This document shows positions 9,322 to 18,978 of a stretch of 64,000 nucleotides of DNA, one piece after another. Under the pieces are notes generated by a model. The model was not told the origin of the DNA. It saw only the letters and a list, made by a program, of their open reading frames with translations, and ran no database searches. Position 1 is the first letter of the stretch; every line of letters begins with the position of its first letter. This stretch comes from JAIVJZ01 sp036386515. Lineage in GTDB: Bacteria > Acidobacteriota > Blastocatellia > Pyrinomonadales > Pyrinomonadaceae. Both the position numbers and the translations under genes were made by a program. The stretch is from contig DASVVO010000102.1 in assembly GCA_036386515.1 (NCBI GenBank), positions 19,721-83,720 on the forward strand. Direction: 5' to 3'.

Positions 9322-9712
9322 ATGGGCGGGCACCTTAATCACCTTACGGAATCAATTATCGGAGCGGCGATGGAGGTTCACCGGACGCTGGGGCCGGGTT
9401 TGCTTGAGTCGGTATATCAGGAATGCCTGTGTCGTGAGTTTCTGGTGCGGGGCATTCCGTTCGAGCGTGAACGAGCGTTGCCGTTAGAGTATAAGGGCGT
9501 TCATCTGGAGTGCGGTTATCGTCTGGATATTCTGGTGGCGAACGCGGTGGTGGTCGAAGTGAAAAGCAGTCGAAGCCATTGCGCCGGTGCATGAGGCGCA
9601 GGTTTTAACTTACTTGCGTCTGGGCGGGTGGCGGGTGGGATTGTTGCTTAATTTCAACGTGGCGGCGTTAAGGCAGGGGATTCGGCGGAAGGTTCTGGGG
9701 TTTGAGGGATAG
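9322..9712 (+). pseudogene. GxxExxY family protein, frameshifted
   Basis: The first part (9322-9565) encodes the family hallmark GAAMEVHRTLGPGLLESVYQ and the later RLDILVANAVVVEVK. At the A4 run 9562-9565 the frame shifts. If one A is removed, translation continues as AVEAIAPVHEAQVLTYLRLGG and then WRVGLLLNFNV to a TAG at 9710-9712, the normal family C-terminus. As written, the protein stops at 9594 after 90 aa and lacks about 40 residues. GxxExxY proteins are small proteins of unknown function. The change is a single-base indel in a homopolymer, so either a recent mutation or a sequencing error is possible. It is flanked by copies of the same dispersed repeat (9279 and 9769). Confidence 0.8.
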
Positions 9713-9768
9713 GTTGATCTTTGAATGGAGTCAGGTTTACGCGGAGGTTGAACTTTGGTTAAATCAGG

Positions 9769-9866
9769 TTCACGCAGAGGCGCGGAGATCGAGCAGAGAA
9801 ACGCGGAGGCTTGAATGCCGTTCAAGCCTCCGCGCCCTCCGCGCGATCTCCGCGCCTCTGCGTGAA
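9769..9866. repeat. Long hairpin of the CACGCAGAGGCGCGGAG family
   Basis: The left arm starts CACGCAGAGGCGCGGAGATC (9769-9788) and the right arm ends GATCTCCGCGCCTCTGCGTG. The inner part holds a second inverted pair, GGCTTGAA/TTCAAGCC. With the partial copy at 9279 it brackets the broken GxxExxY gene. Confidence 0.8.
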
Positions 9867-9918
9867 TCTCTTCCTCCCCTACACCCAATCAGACCAACAA
9901 CAACGCTAACCACACTCC

Positions 9919-10782
9919 CTACGAGATCGAGACGAGCGCGGGCGACATCTCGCCTGCGGGGTCGGCGTGGCCGATTGCGGAGTCGAGTTCCGCCTCGATG
10001 TCTCCGGCGGAGACGGGCGCGAGTTTGCGGAAGTCGAAGAGTGCGGGGTCGAGCAGGTGGGAGGGCACGGCGTTGCCGAGCGCGGTCAGCATCGAACTGC
10101 GGATGTTCGGAATCTCCCGCTCCAACTCCGCGACGAGCCGCTTGATGCGCGCGCGCTTCAGATTCGACTGTGAGCCGCACAGGTCGCAGGGGATGATCGG
10201 AAACTCTTTCAGCGCGGCATACTCGGCGATGTCCGTTTCGCGGCAATAGGCGAGCGGGCGGATGACGGTGTTCAGCCCGTCGTTTGAGCGCAGGACGGGC
10301 GGCATCGCTTTGAGTTGGCCGACGAAGAAGATGTTGAGCAGGAAGGTCGCGATGATGTCGTCGGCGTGGTGGCCGAGCGCGATCTTGGTGCAGCCTTCTT
10401 CCTGCGCGATGGAGTAGATGATGCCGCGCCGGAGACGCGAGCAGACCGAGCAGTAAGTTTTCCCTTCGGGCACGAGCCGCTTGACGATGGAATACGTGTC
10501 GCGCTCGACGATGCGAAACGGCACGCCGCGCTCCGAGAGGTAAGCGGGCAACACGTCGGCGGGGAAGTTCGGCTGCTTCTGGTCGAGATTGACGGCGAGC
10601 AGGTCGAAATGGACGGGCGCGCGCTCGCGCACGTCGAGCAGGAGGTCGAGCAGCGTGTAGCTGTCTTTGCCGCCGGAGAGACAGACCATCACGCGGTCGC
10701 CGTCGGCGATCATTCCGAAGTCTTTGATCGCCTCGCCCATCTGCCTGAGCAGCTTCGTCTTGATTTTGCTTTCGATAAACAT
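9919..10782 (-). CDS. ttcA: tRNA 2-thiocytidine biosynthesis protein TtcA
   Basis: 287 aa. The PP-loop ATP-pyrophosphatase motif SGGKDSYTLLD is at residues about 35-45. Two CxxC pairs follow: TYCSVCSRLRRG in the middle and IPCDLCGSQ later, the arrangement that binds the [4Fe-4S] cluster in TtcA. GHHADDIIATFLLNIFF is the adenylation helix. The enzyme thiolates C32 in some tRNAs using ATP and sulfide carried by the cluster. It is a single gene on this strand, convergent with nothing close. Family assignment is firm; other TtcA/TtuA-family thiolation roles are less likely because the CxxC pattern is of TtcA type. Confidence 0.9.
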   Translation of the reverse strand: MFIESKIKTKLLRQMGEAIKDFGMIADGDRVMVCLSGGKDSYTLLDLLLDVRERAPVHFDLLAVNLDQKQPNFPADVLPAYLSERGVPFRIVERDTYSIVKRLVPEGKTYCSVCSRLRRGIIYSIAQEEGCTKIALGHHADDIIATFLLNIFFVGQLKAMPPVLRSNDGLNTVIRPLAYCRETDIAEYAALKEFPIIPCDLCGSQSNLKRARIKRLVAELEREIPNIRSSMLTALGNAVPSHLLDPALFDFRKLAPVSAGDIEAELDSAIGHADPAGEMSPALVSIS

Positions 10783-11297
10783 TTCAACCAGCCAGCCGCG
10801 CCCCTTACCTGAGCGCGCGCCTGAATTTCTCCCCGGCCTCTAAACTCTCCGCGCTTGACCGAAACGCTTCCTCCGCCCCGCGCCGACGAAGCGACAGAGT
10901 TCAGAGTATCGCCGAAGACCGCGTGCGGGTTCAACCCGCGAACCGCGCCTGCACGCAAACCTAGCGCGACCGGCATAACGCCATCGCAATAAACTTTCAA
11001 CGCCCCTGCAACCTCACGCCGCGCGCCGTGGCCTATATTCTCTCGCAACGAACATTCCTTCAATGAGGAATAAAAACGCGAAAGTGTCCGGCTTGGGGGA
11101 GTCTGACGCTTTCGCGCTCCTTCAAGTCAGGTCAGGTAGATTAGGTTACACGCGACACGGGTCGCGGGTCTCGAACCAGGACAGCAGAGTCAGCATGAAC
11201 GAAAGGGCAGACCTTAAACGCCGGGTCTGCCCTTTCTCTTTTAAGCGCGCCCGCCGCCGCTGTGACGACCGACCGTCCCGCGCGGCTTTCTCGTCGT
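10783..11297. other. Intergenic region upstream of ttcA with a hairpin
   Basis: No convincing gene. It holds a 7-1-7 inverted repeat (GCGGGTT C AACCCGC, near 10925-10939), a possible operator or hairpin, and a 91-codon frame at 11063-11338 of Arg/Ser-rich composition without family features, considered spurious. The ttcA and hydrolase genes both read on the minus strand, so the ttcA promoter should be within the left part. Confidence 0.5.
11201..11242. terminator. Strong hairpin near the end of the dienelactone hydrolase gene
   Basis: GAAAGGGCAGACC (11201-11213) pairs with GGTCTGCCCTTTC (11224-11236), and TCTTTT follows on the plus strand. It lies 56 nt beyond the hydrolase stop and could work in either direction. 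Confidence 0.65.
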
Positions 11298-11990
11298 CTA
11301 CGCCTGCGGCGCGCCCAAATGTTCGCGTAAGAATTTGAGGGTGCGCCGCCACGCGTCGGCGGCGGCGTCGGCGTTGTAGACCGCGGGGCGTGCGTCGTTG
11401 AAGAAGGCGTGATCGGCGTCGTCGTAGACGTGTATCTCCGCCGACTTGCCGAGCGATTTCAGTTTCGCGTCGAGTTCGCGCGCGAGCGCGGGCGTGGCGA
11501 AGTCGTCGCGTTCGGCGTAGAGGCCGAGCAGCGGGGCGCGCATGTTTTCGAGGTCGGGCTTGACCTTCGGGTGGCCGCCGTAGAACACGACGCACGCGCC
11601 GACCTGTTCGTTCTTCGAGGCGGCGTAGAGCGAGAGCGCGCCGCCCATGCAGAAGCCGATTGTGCCGACCGTCGCGCCGGAGACGCTCTCGTGCGCGAGC
11701 AGGTACTCGATCGCGCCGCGCAAATCTTTCTCCGCCCGCTCGATGTCGAGAGCCATCATCAGCTTGCCCGCCTCGTCGGGCGAAGTGGTGGAGCGGCCGT
11801 GGTAGAGGTCTGGCGCGAGCGCGACGAAGCCTTCGGCGGCGAAGCGTTCACACACGTTTTTGATGTGCGGCACGAGTCCCCACCATTCCTGAATGACGAC
11901 GACGCCCGCGCCGCTCCCCCCTTCGGGCACGGCCAGATAGCCTGCGGCCGTGCCGCCGTTGCTTTTGAATTCGACCATCTCGTTCGGCAT
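11298..11990 (-). CDS. Dienelactone hydrolase family protein
   Basis: 230 aa alpha/beta hydrolase of the DLH family. It has the typical start VEFKSNGGTAAGYLAVPEGG and VVVIQEWWGLVPHIK. The nucleophile elbow is GFCMGGAL, with Cys in place of Ser as usual for dienelactone hydrolases. The Asp and His sit in the AERDDF and DADHAFFND segments near the C-terminus. The type enzyme opens dienelactones in aromatic degradation, but most family members have unknown carboxyl-ester substrates and no aromatic pathway genes are nearby. It is a single gene with a hairpin after the stop and a 7-nt-type inverted repeat upstream. Confidence 0.88.
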   Translation of the reverse strand: MPNEMVEFKSNGGTAAGYLAVPEGGSGAGVVVIQEWWGLVPHIKNVCERFAAEGFVALAPDLYHGRSTTSPDEAGKLMMALDIERAEKDLRGAIEYLLAHESVSGATVGTIGFCMGGALSLYAASKNEQVGACVVFYGGHPKVKPDLENMRAPLLGLYAERDDFATPALARELDAKLKSLGKSAEIHVYDDADHAFFNDARPAVYNADAAADAWRRTLKFLREHLGAPQA

Positions 11991-12066
11991 AAACTTCTCC
12001 CGTGCGACATCCCGATGTTGTTCTCTGCGGGCATTGATTGCCGGAGCAGTTTAGTCGAAAAGCCTC

Positions 12067-12161
12067 GAATCGTGAATCGTCGCACGCCAATCGAAGCCCG
12101 TGGGTTTTCCCGTTTGTTGATCGACGATCGGCGAGGCACGGCTTTTAACGATTCACGATTC
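12067..12161. repeat. Inverted repeat built from GAATCGT heptamers
   Basis: GAATCGTGAATCGT at 12067-12080 is the exact reverse complement of 12148-12161. Each arm is two copies of a 7-nt unit. It sits between the divergent hydrolase and bactofilin genes. Confidence 0.75.
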
Positions 12162-12324
12162 ACTTCTTTTCCGCTATCATCACGGGCAAGTAGAGACGCG
12201 GAAGTTTTTGCGGCGGCTAAGAGTTGGCCGCAAACGTTCGCCGCCGTCGGCAACCCTACGATCTGTATCCAATTTCCATCGCCATCAAGCGCATTAACCC
12301 TAGAGATAGTGAAGGGAGACCTAG

Positions 12325-13092
12325 ATGTTTAGACCGGGAAGAAATACTAAAGACCAACCGGGCGGCGAGCACCCGAGCGAGCAACCCCAACCGGCGACTT
12401 CCGCTTTCGGCAACACGGCGGCAGACGCACAGAGTCGCAATTCCACGACCGCAGATCAAACCTCTTCAACCGGAGCACGGAACATGAGCGAAACTCAACC
12501 GACCACCACGCGCGCCGTCAGCGAAAGTGAATCGCTTGCGCGCGACATCAAGGAAGGCACTCTCAGCGGCTTTGTCGGCAACGGCACGACCCTCACGGGC
12601 GAAGCCAACTTCAAAGGCATGCTGCGCGTTGACGGCCATCTCTCGGGGCGCGTCAGTTCGCAGGACGGCACGCTCATCGTCTCCACGGGCGGGCAGGTGG
12701 ACGCCGACGTGGAAGTCTCCGTCGCGCAAATCTACGGCACGGTCGTCGGCAACGTCACGGCCACCAAGCGGATCGAACTCGGCCGCGTCGCCAAAGTGAC
12801 GGGCGACATCCAGACGCCCGCGCTCGTCATCGAGCAGGGCGCGGTCTTCGAGGGCAGTTGCCGCATGCAGCAGATCAAAGACGCGCAGGCCAAGCAGCAG
12901 GACGGCCGCACCGCCTCCGCCACCGGCGGCGCCGCTTCCACCTCGTCAACGGCTTCCTCGTCCACGTCCGCTACGACCCCCGGAGGCACATCCGCCCGGC
13001 TGTCCGATGGCGCACCGGGCGCACCGGCCGCCGCGAGCGCGACGGGCACGCCGGCCGGTGCGCGCGACGCGACGCCCGCCAAGACCTCCTGA
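12325..13092 (+). CDS. Bactofilin family cytoskeletal protein
   Basis: 255 aa. The bactofilin beta-helix covers about residues 78-190, with repeats such as LTGEANFKGMLRVDGHLSGR, GQVDADVEVSVAQIYGTVVG and NVTATKRIELGRVAKVTGD, and PALVIEQGAVFEGSCRM at its end. The flanks are polar and disordered: a Gln/Thr/Ser-rich N-terminal 75 residues and an Ala/Ser/Thr-rich C-terminal tail. Bactofilins polymerise without nucleotide and scaffold cell-shape or envelope enzymes at the membrane. AGGGAGACCTAG precedes the ATG. An internal ATG at 12484 would also leave the complete domain. It is a single gene ending in a perfect palindrome. Confidence 0.9.
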   Translation: MFRPGRNTKDQPGGEHPSEQPQPATSAFGNTAADAQSRNSTTADQTSSTGARNMSETQPTTTRAVSESESLARDIKEGTLSGFVGNGTTLTGEANFKGMLRVDGHLSGRVSSQDGTLIVSTGGQVDADVEVSVAQIYGTVVGNVTATKRIELGRVAKVTGDIQTPALVIEQGAVFEGSCRMQQIKDAQAKQQDGRTASATGGAASTSSTASSSTSATTPGGTSARLSDGAPGAPAAASATGTPAGARDATPAKTS

Positions 13093-13110
13093 GGCGCAGG
13101 CAGCATTAAA

Positions 13111-13164
13111 AAGGCAAAAGCGGAGACGTGCGATATTAATATCGCACGTCTCCGCTTTTGCCTT
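13111..13164. terminator. Perfect 54-bp palindrome, probable bidirectional terminator
   Basis: 27-bp arms meet with no spacer, the centre being GATATTAATATC. Runs of A at the start and T towards the end flank the GC-rich part. It lies 18 nt after the bactofilin stop and also faces the end of the minus-strand gene at 13251. Confidence 0.8.
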
Positions 13165-13250
13165 CGTGCCTACAGCCGTAACCGGACGCGCTGCGCCGGC
13201 AGAAACGCCTGACACCTCAAAACTGCTTCATGGGTGATCCAGGCCGTGTC

Positions 13251-14042
13251 TTAAACCATAGCGCATGCAACCATTGATGCCACGGCGACAACCGCTAACA
13301 CATCACAGGCACTGGTAAAGTAGCCGTTTTCGTTAACACAGTCGTCATGCGCGAGACAGGCGGCCGTGTAACAGCCGGAGCAACCCCAGCAACCCGGCCC
13401 GCAGCAGCCATGACATTCCCCAAAGTTCGCTGAGTTATTAGTAGTACATTTGAGATAGGAAACTTTTTGTGCGGTGACGTGCGCTTGTCCTTTAATCTTT
13501 GGCAAAGAACCGGCCGACGCCCCTTCTGGCGGCCCTTCTCCCAGCAGCAGGGCGATAACCGCAAACCCGACTAACAACTTTTGATTCTTATCTGTTCTGT
13601 GTAGCGACAGGTTATATAACAGACCTCTCACGAGGGTTGCCTCTTCCGTGATGGAGAACGAGAACAGCGCATTGCTATCCGATTGGGGGAGAAGCGTCTT
13701 ATTCACCATGTCGATTATCAGGTTGCCCGTCGGAAATTTGACGGTCATCGTGTCGCCTTCGCGTATGCACTCTGCGAGCAGAGTATTGTCCGGCCTCAGG
13801 ATACGACCCCTGAACGCTCGTTTTGAGAGGAAGACGCTGTCATACGAATAAACCCTTCTCGCCTTTCTATAGGTTCCCGAACTACCTTCGGCGCTAAAGG
13901 AATGTTGAAGTTGTCCGTCGTTTGAGATGTGCCGGGCGGGAACGCCGGACAAAACCAGAAAGAGAAGAAGACTTGCGGCCAAGAGAGATGTCGGCAAAGA
14001 CTTGCGATTGATGGCGAGGTATTTGTTGGAGGTGATTTTCAT
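13251..14042 (-). CDS. Secreted Cys-rich protein with phospholipase A2-like motif
   Basis: 263 aa. Residues about 16-36 form a hydrophobic signal segment (LPTSLLAASLLLFLVLSGVPA). The middle is a beta-rich region of unknown kind with no family recognised. The last 65 residues are Cys-rich and contain CCGPGCWGCSGCYTAACLAH followed by DDC. A CGPG calcium-loop-like sequence followed by a C..HD.C helix is the signature layout of secreted phospholipase A2, in which His-Asp is catalytic. The match is short and the remaining PLA2 elements are not evident, so the activity is a hypothesis. A hydrophobic C-terminal end (VLAVVAVASMVACAMV) may be membrane-associated. The gene is monocistronic and convergent with the bactofilin. 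Confidence 0.6.
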   Translation of the reverse strand: MKITSNKYLAINRKSLPTSLLAASLLLFLVLSGVPARHISNDGQLQHSFSAEGSSGTYRKARRVYSYDSVFLSKRAFRGRILRPDNTLLAECIREGDTMTVKFPTGNLIIDMVNKTLLPQSDSNALFSFSITEEATLVRGLLYNLSLHRTDKNQKLLVGFAVIALLLGEGPPEGASAGSLPKIKGQAHVTAQKVSYLKCTTNNSANFGECHGCCGPGCWGCSGCYTAACLAHDDCVNENGYFTSACDVLAVVAVASMVACAMV

Positions 14043-14183
14043 GGAATCCTTTGTGAGAGTGAATCTTGGATCGGCAGAGCTTTGGGGCGGAGTTTACAGC
14101 ACTGCCCGATGCTGGTAAAGTCTGTTACCTCAACGCAAAGTAGGTCGTTGCGAAATCCTCAGCAATCAAGGAAACGTGAACTT

Positions 14184-14552
14184 ATGAATAGACCTGATTG
14201 GCGACTCAACGCGGCGGCTTTAATTACAGGCTTGCTCCTGATTCCGGCGCGAGTCTTCCTCATGTTCGTCTTCCCTATCTTCAACCTCGGCGAAATGATC
14301 TTATTCGCCACCGCCGCCGCCCTCCTCGCTTATTGCTTCAGGGTCAGGCCGTCGTGGTGGGTCGCGGCCATGTTCCTGCCGGTGTTTCTCTTTGTGCTGC
14401 TCATCGTTGTGTCGTGGCTCGGCATGAGCAACTTACGTCAAGGCATCGGCGTCGGCCACGTCGTCTCTCTCGTACTCATTCCCCTCTCGACACTCATCGG
14501 GGCACACTACGGAAGTAAGATAGTGAGCCAGACCCTCAAAGTTCAGGTATAA
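14184..14552 (+). CDS. Small integral membrane protein
   Basis: 122 aa, not recognised. Four hydrophobic segments of membrane-helix length are visible: roughly residues 10-32, 37-52, 58-80 and 91-112. The short N-terminus MNRPDWR is polar. The ATG at 14184 is preferred over an earlier in-frame start because AAGGAAACG lies 8 nt before it and the upstream residues are polar and unlike a leader. It is divergent from the PLA2-like gene and 198 nt upstream of korA, with no functional link apparent. Confidence 0.65.
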   Translation: MNRPDWRLNAAALITGLLLIPARVFLMFVFPIFNLGEMILFATAAALLAYCFRVRPSWWVAAMFLPVFLFVLLIVVSWLGMSNLRQGIGVGHVVSLVLIPLSTLIGAHYGSKIVSQTLKVQV

Positions 14553-14627
14553 AAACCTCCGTCTCCCGCTCTCTGGTCAAACCTGTCCGCCCGCGTTCCG
14601 CAGGGAAAATCTCTGTGTGTGTCCCGC

Positions 14628-14658
14628 TTGAGTCGTGATGGCGCGCCTATGCTACAAT
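14628..14658 (+). promoter_or_regulatory. Candidate sigma70-type promoter for the kor operon
   Basis: TTGAGT at 14628 and TACAAT at 14653 are separated by 19 nt, slightly long. The element is about 90 nt upstream of the korA ATG. This is a visual match only. Confidence 0.35.
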
Positions 14659-14749
14659 GCGCCTGAGCCGGACAAACCGAAGTGTTTCTACCGCGAAGTT
14701 GGCGCTTCGTTATCTTCCCAAAAAAATAGAAGGGTTCATCAAGACATTT

Positions 14750-16618
14750 ATGAGCACCGTCATTGATCCGCCGCCCGCCGCACCGCCCGTCGAAAAGCAG
14801 TTCGAGGAACTTGAAACCGTCACCATCCGCTTCGCCGGCGACTCCGGCGACGGCATGCAGTTGACGGGCACGCAGTTTACGAACACCTCCGCCGTCCTCG
14901 GCAACGACATCTCGACCTTGCCCGACTTCCCGGCCGAGATTCGCGCCCCCGCCGGGAGTCTCCCCGGCGTCTCCGGCTTCCAGTTGAACTTCTCCTCGCA
15001 GGACATCCGCACGCCCGGCGACCAGCCGAACGTGCTCGTCGCAATGAACCCCGCCGCACTCAAGGTCAACCTTTTCGACCTCGAAGAGGGCGGCACGATC
15101 ATCGTCAACACGGACGAGTTTAACAAAGAGAACCTGAAGAAGGCGGCCTACGCCACCAGCCCGCTCGAAGATGAAACGCTCAAAGGCTACCGCGTTCACC
15201 GCCTGCCGATCACGACGCTGAATCTGCGCGCGCTGCAAGAGGCGCAGGTGAAACTGACGCGCAAGGAGATGGATCGCTGCAAAAACTTCTTCGCCCTCGG
15301 CGTGCTCTACTGGCTCTACGACCGCCCGATGGAGCCGACGCTTCAATGGATCGAAGCGAAGTTTAAGAAGCTGCCCGAAGTGGCGCGCGCCAACGTCGTC
15401 GCCCTGCGCACGGGCTACAACTTCGCCGACACCACGGAAGTTTTCACCACGCACTACAGCGTCAAGAAGGCCGCGATTGCGCCCGGCAAGTATCGCAAGA
15501 TCACGGGCAACGAGGCCACGGCCATCGGCTTCGTCGCCGCCTCGCAATTGTCCGGTCGCCCGCTCTTTTACGGCTCTTACCCGATCACGCCCGCCTCCGA
15601 CATCCTGCACGAACTGGCGCGCCACAAGAATTTCGGCGTCAAAACTTTTCAGGCCGAAGACGAGATCGCGGCCGTCTGCGCGGCCATCGGCGCGGCCTTC
15701 ACCGGCCACATCGGCCTGACCGGCACAAGCGGCCCCGGCGTCGCCTTGAAGCAGGAGGCCATCGGCCTCGCCGTGATGACCGAACTCCCGCTCGTCATCA
15801 TCAACGTGCAGCGCGGCGGCCCGTCCACGGGCTTGCCGACCAAGACCGAACAAGCCGATCTCTTTCAAGCGGTCTGGGGCAGAAACGGCGAGTGCCCGGC
15901 CGTGGTCGTCGCGCCCTCGACGCCCGCCGACTGTTTCCACATGGCGGTCGAGGCCGTGCGCCTCGCCTTCCGCCACATGACGCCCGTCTTCTATCTCTCC
16001 GACGGCTATCTCGCTAACGGCGCGGAGCCGTGGGCGTTGCCGGAGATTAGCGAACTGCCGCAGATCGAAGTGAAGTTTACCGACAACCCCGAAGGCTTTC
16101 TCCCCTACGCGCGCGACGAACGCCTCTCCCGCCCCTTCGCCATTCCGGGAACGCCCGGCCTCGAACACCGCGTCGGCGGCATTGAGAAGGAACACCTGAC
16201 CGGCAACGTCAACTACGATCCCGAAAATCACGACTTCATGGTCAGACTCCGGCAGGAGAAAGTTGACCGCGTCGCCGAAGACATCCCCGACCTCGAAGTG
16301 TTCGGCGAGCCTGCGGGCAAGGTGCTCGTCCTCGGCTGGGGTTCGACCTACGGTTCGATCACCTCGGCGGTCGAACGCCTGCAACGCGAAGGCCGCTCCG
16401 TGTCGAGCGCGCACCTGCGCTACCTGAACCCCTTCCCGAAAAATCTCGGCGACGTGCTGAAGAACTTCGAGCGCGTCATCATCCCCGAGATGAACCTCGG
16501 CCAACTCGCCACCATGATCCGCGCCAAGTTTCTGATCAACGCCGTGACGTTCTCCAAGGTCAAAGGCCGCCCCTTCCAGATACGCGAGATCGTGGAGAAG
16601 GTGGAAGAGTATTTGTAA
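14750..16618 (+). CDS. korA: 2-oxoacid:ferredoxin oxidoreductase, fused gamma-alpha subunit
   Basis: 622 aa. The N-terminal gamma-type domain starts GDSGDGMQLTGTQF and runs to about residue 200. The alpha domain follows, with GNEATAIGFVAASQLSGRPL, YPITPASDILHELA and TGTSGPGVALKQEAIGLAVM, then a C-terminal domain II (VLGWGSTYGS). This fused layout is typical of 2-oxoglutarate:ferredoxin oxidoreductase KorA. With KorB it forms succinyl-CoA, CO2 and reduced ferredoxin from 2-oxoglutarate. The ATG at 14750 gives the usual family N-terminus; an upstream extension in frame has no family features. The partner subunit is encoded at 17280, separated by an unrelated gene. Confidence 0.92.
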   Translation: MSTVIDPPPAAPPVEKQFEELETVTIRFAGDSGDGMQLTGTQFTNTSAVLGNDISTLPDFPAEIRAPAGSLPGVSGFQLNFSSQDIRTPGDQPNVLVAMNPAALKVNLFDLEEGGTIIVNTDEFNKENLKKAAYATSPLEDETLKGYRVHRLPITTLNLRALQEAQVKLTRKEMDRCKNFFALGVLYWLYDRPMEPTLQWIEAKFKKLPEVARANVVALRTGYNFADTTEVFTTHYSVKKAAIAPGKYRKITGNEATAIGFVAASQLSGRPLFYGSYPITPASDILHELARHKNFGVKTFQAEDEIAAVCAAIGAAFTGHIGLTGTSGPGVALKQEAIGLAVMTELPLVIINVQRGGPSTGLPTKTEQADLFQAVWGRNGECPAVVVAPSTPADCFHMAVEAVRLAFRHMTPVFYLSDGYLANGAEPWALPEISELPQIEVKFTDNPEGFLPYARDERLSRPFAIPGTPGLEHRVGGIEKEHLTGNVNYDPENHDFMVRLRQEKVDRVAEDIPDLEVFGEPAGKVLVLGWGSTYGSITSAVERLQREGRSVSSAHLRYLNPFPKNLGDVLKNFERVIIPEMNLGQLATMIRAKFLINAVTFSKVKGRPFQIREIVEKVEEYL

Positions 16619-16638
16619 GACAAATCCATGAGGGGTGA

Positions 16639-17279
16639 ATGACGACACAGGCCGCAAACGTTGATTCGCGCTCCGTGCATGAGATATACGCGGAAGGCTT
16701 GCGCTACTTTATGGGACAGGGAGACCTCCACGGCGCGCTCGCGCAACTCTCCTCCGACTTGCGGCGGCAGGGCATCGACTACATGGTCATCGGCGCGGTC
16801 GCTTTGCTGGCCTACGGCTACCCGCGTTTCACGGAAGACATTGACCTCGTGATGACGCCCGCGGGCTTGGAAGCCTTTCATCAAACTCTCGTCGGCCTCG
16901 GCTATCTGCCCGCGTTTCAAGGGGCGCGCAAAAAACTACGTTCGACACGAGAAGGCGTGAGCATCGAGATCATCACTTCCGGCGACTATCCGGGCGACGG
17001 GCAACCCAAGCCGGTCAGCTTCCCCGTCCCCGCCGGCGCTTCGATCGACGTGGAAGGCGTGCGCATCGTCACCCTGGAGAAACTCGTCGAACTAAAACTC
17101 GCTTCCGGCATGACCGCGCCGGATCGTCTGAAGGATTTGGCGGACGTGCAGGAGTTGATCAAGGTGCGCGGTCTCACCTCCGACTTCGCAGCGCGGTTGA
17201 ATCCTTACGTGCAAGAGCAATTTTTAACTTTATCACGCGCCGTCGAGCGGGCACGGCAAAACAGCAGCGAGGAGCATTT

Positions 17280-17283
<4 letters not shown>
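16639..17283 (+). CDS. Nucleotidyltransferase-fold protein inserted between korA and korB
   Basis: 214 aa. The segment DYMVIGAVALLAYGYPRFTE followed by DIDLVM matches the nucleotidyltransferase fold (GG/GS-like turn, then R.T.DID metal-binding acids), as in the AbiEii/MNT-type families. The C-terminal half, LEKLVELKLASGMTAPDRLK and DLADVQEL, is also typical of that group. Such proteins are toxin or antitoxin partners, or stand-alone proteins of unknown role. It begins 20 nt after korA and its stop overlaps the korB start by four bases (ATGA), so it is part of the operon and translationally coupled. No second toxin-antitoxin gene is present. A role in oxidoreductase function is not known. Confidence 0.8.
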
Positions 17284-18452
<1,169 letters not shown>

Positions 18453-18485
18453 AGCGGAAAAGTTTCGGCGGCTGAATAGTCCGAA

Positions 18486-18527
18486 GGGGAGGCGCGGCGT
18501 GTGCGACGCCGCGCCTCCCCGCTTTTA
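18486..18527 (+). terminator. Rho-independent terminator of the kor operon
   Basis: A perfect 15-bp stem (18486-18500 with 18506-18520, loop GTGCG) is followed by GCTTTTATTT. It also lies at the end of the convergent REC gene. Confidence 0.85.
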
Positions 18528-18968
18528 TTTGTACCGCTTCCGCTCCGCCTCCGTGACGAACCGGCGGGCGATCTCCATCAAGCGAAAGAGGTCGTGGGGC
18601 TTGCGTAAGAATTCGTCCGCGCCCGCCTCCTTCGCCTCGCGCGCACAATCCTCTATAGAAAACAGAATGACCGGCAGCGACTTGCGGTGCGGCAACGTGC
18701 GCGCGTATTTGACCAACTCGATCCCGCTCGTGTCGCGCAGTTCGTTGTCCACGAGGAGCAGGGCGAAGCGTTGCTCGTGGCGCAGAAAGGTCTGTGCGAT
18801 GGTGCCGTTCTCCGCGCGCCAGACGTGCCACCCGGCGAGGTCGAGCAGGTCTGTGACGAGTTGCGCGAGCAGGAAATTGTTTTCGACGTAGAGGACGGCC
18901 GGTTGGATGACGACGGCTCTCCACGGGACGCGGAAGGAGCGGCAGGGATCGTCTATATCCATGTGCAT
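18525..18968 (-). CDS. Single-domain response regulator (REC), cassette 1
   Basis: 147 aa, a receiver domain with no output domain. VLYVENN holds the acidic metal-site position, the phosphoacceptor Asp is in LLVDNELRDTSG, Ser in ILFSIED and the conserved Lys in FLRKPHD. It is closely related to the gene at 31787 and more distantly to 27858. The N-terminal extension (MHMDIDDPCRSFRVPWR) is retained in the 31787 copy with mostly synonymous codon changes and an in-frame indel, so it is probably translated. It is divergent from a small XRE gene across a conserved 224-nt region. A regulatory link to that XRE gene is inferred from the repeated arrangement only. Confidence 0.82.
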   Translation of the reverse strand: MHMDIDDPCRSFRVPWRAVVIQPAVLYVENNFLLAQLVTDLLDLAGWHVWRAENGTIAQTFLRHEQRFALLLVDNELRDTSGIELVKYARTLPHRKSLPVILFSIEDCAREAKEAGADEFLRKPHDLFRLMEIARRFVTEAERKRYK

Positions 18969-18978
18969 GATGTTCTGC

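Noticed and set aside
11155..11185. tRNA-like text (GGGTCTCGAACC)
   Set aside because: No acceptor, D or anticodon stems can be formed around it on either strand.
11063..11338. 91-codon plus-strand frame
   Set aside because: Arg/Ser-rich, no ribosome-binding site or domain, and it runs through a terminator-like hairpin.
13929..14183. N-terminal extension of the small membrane protein
   Set aside because: Polar residues overlapping the divergent gene's start; a good ribosome-binding site precedes the ATG at 14184.
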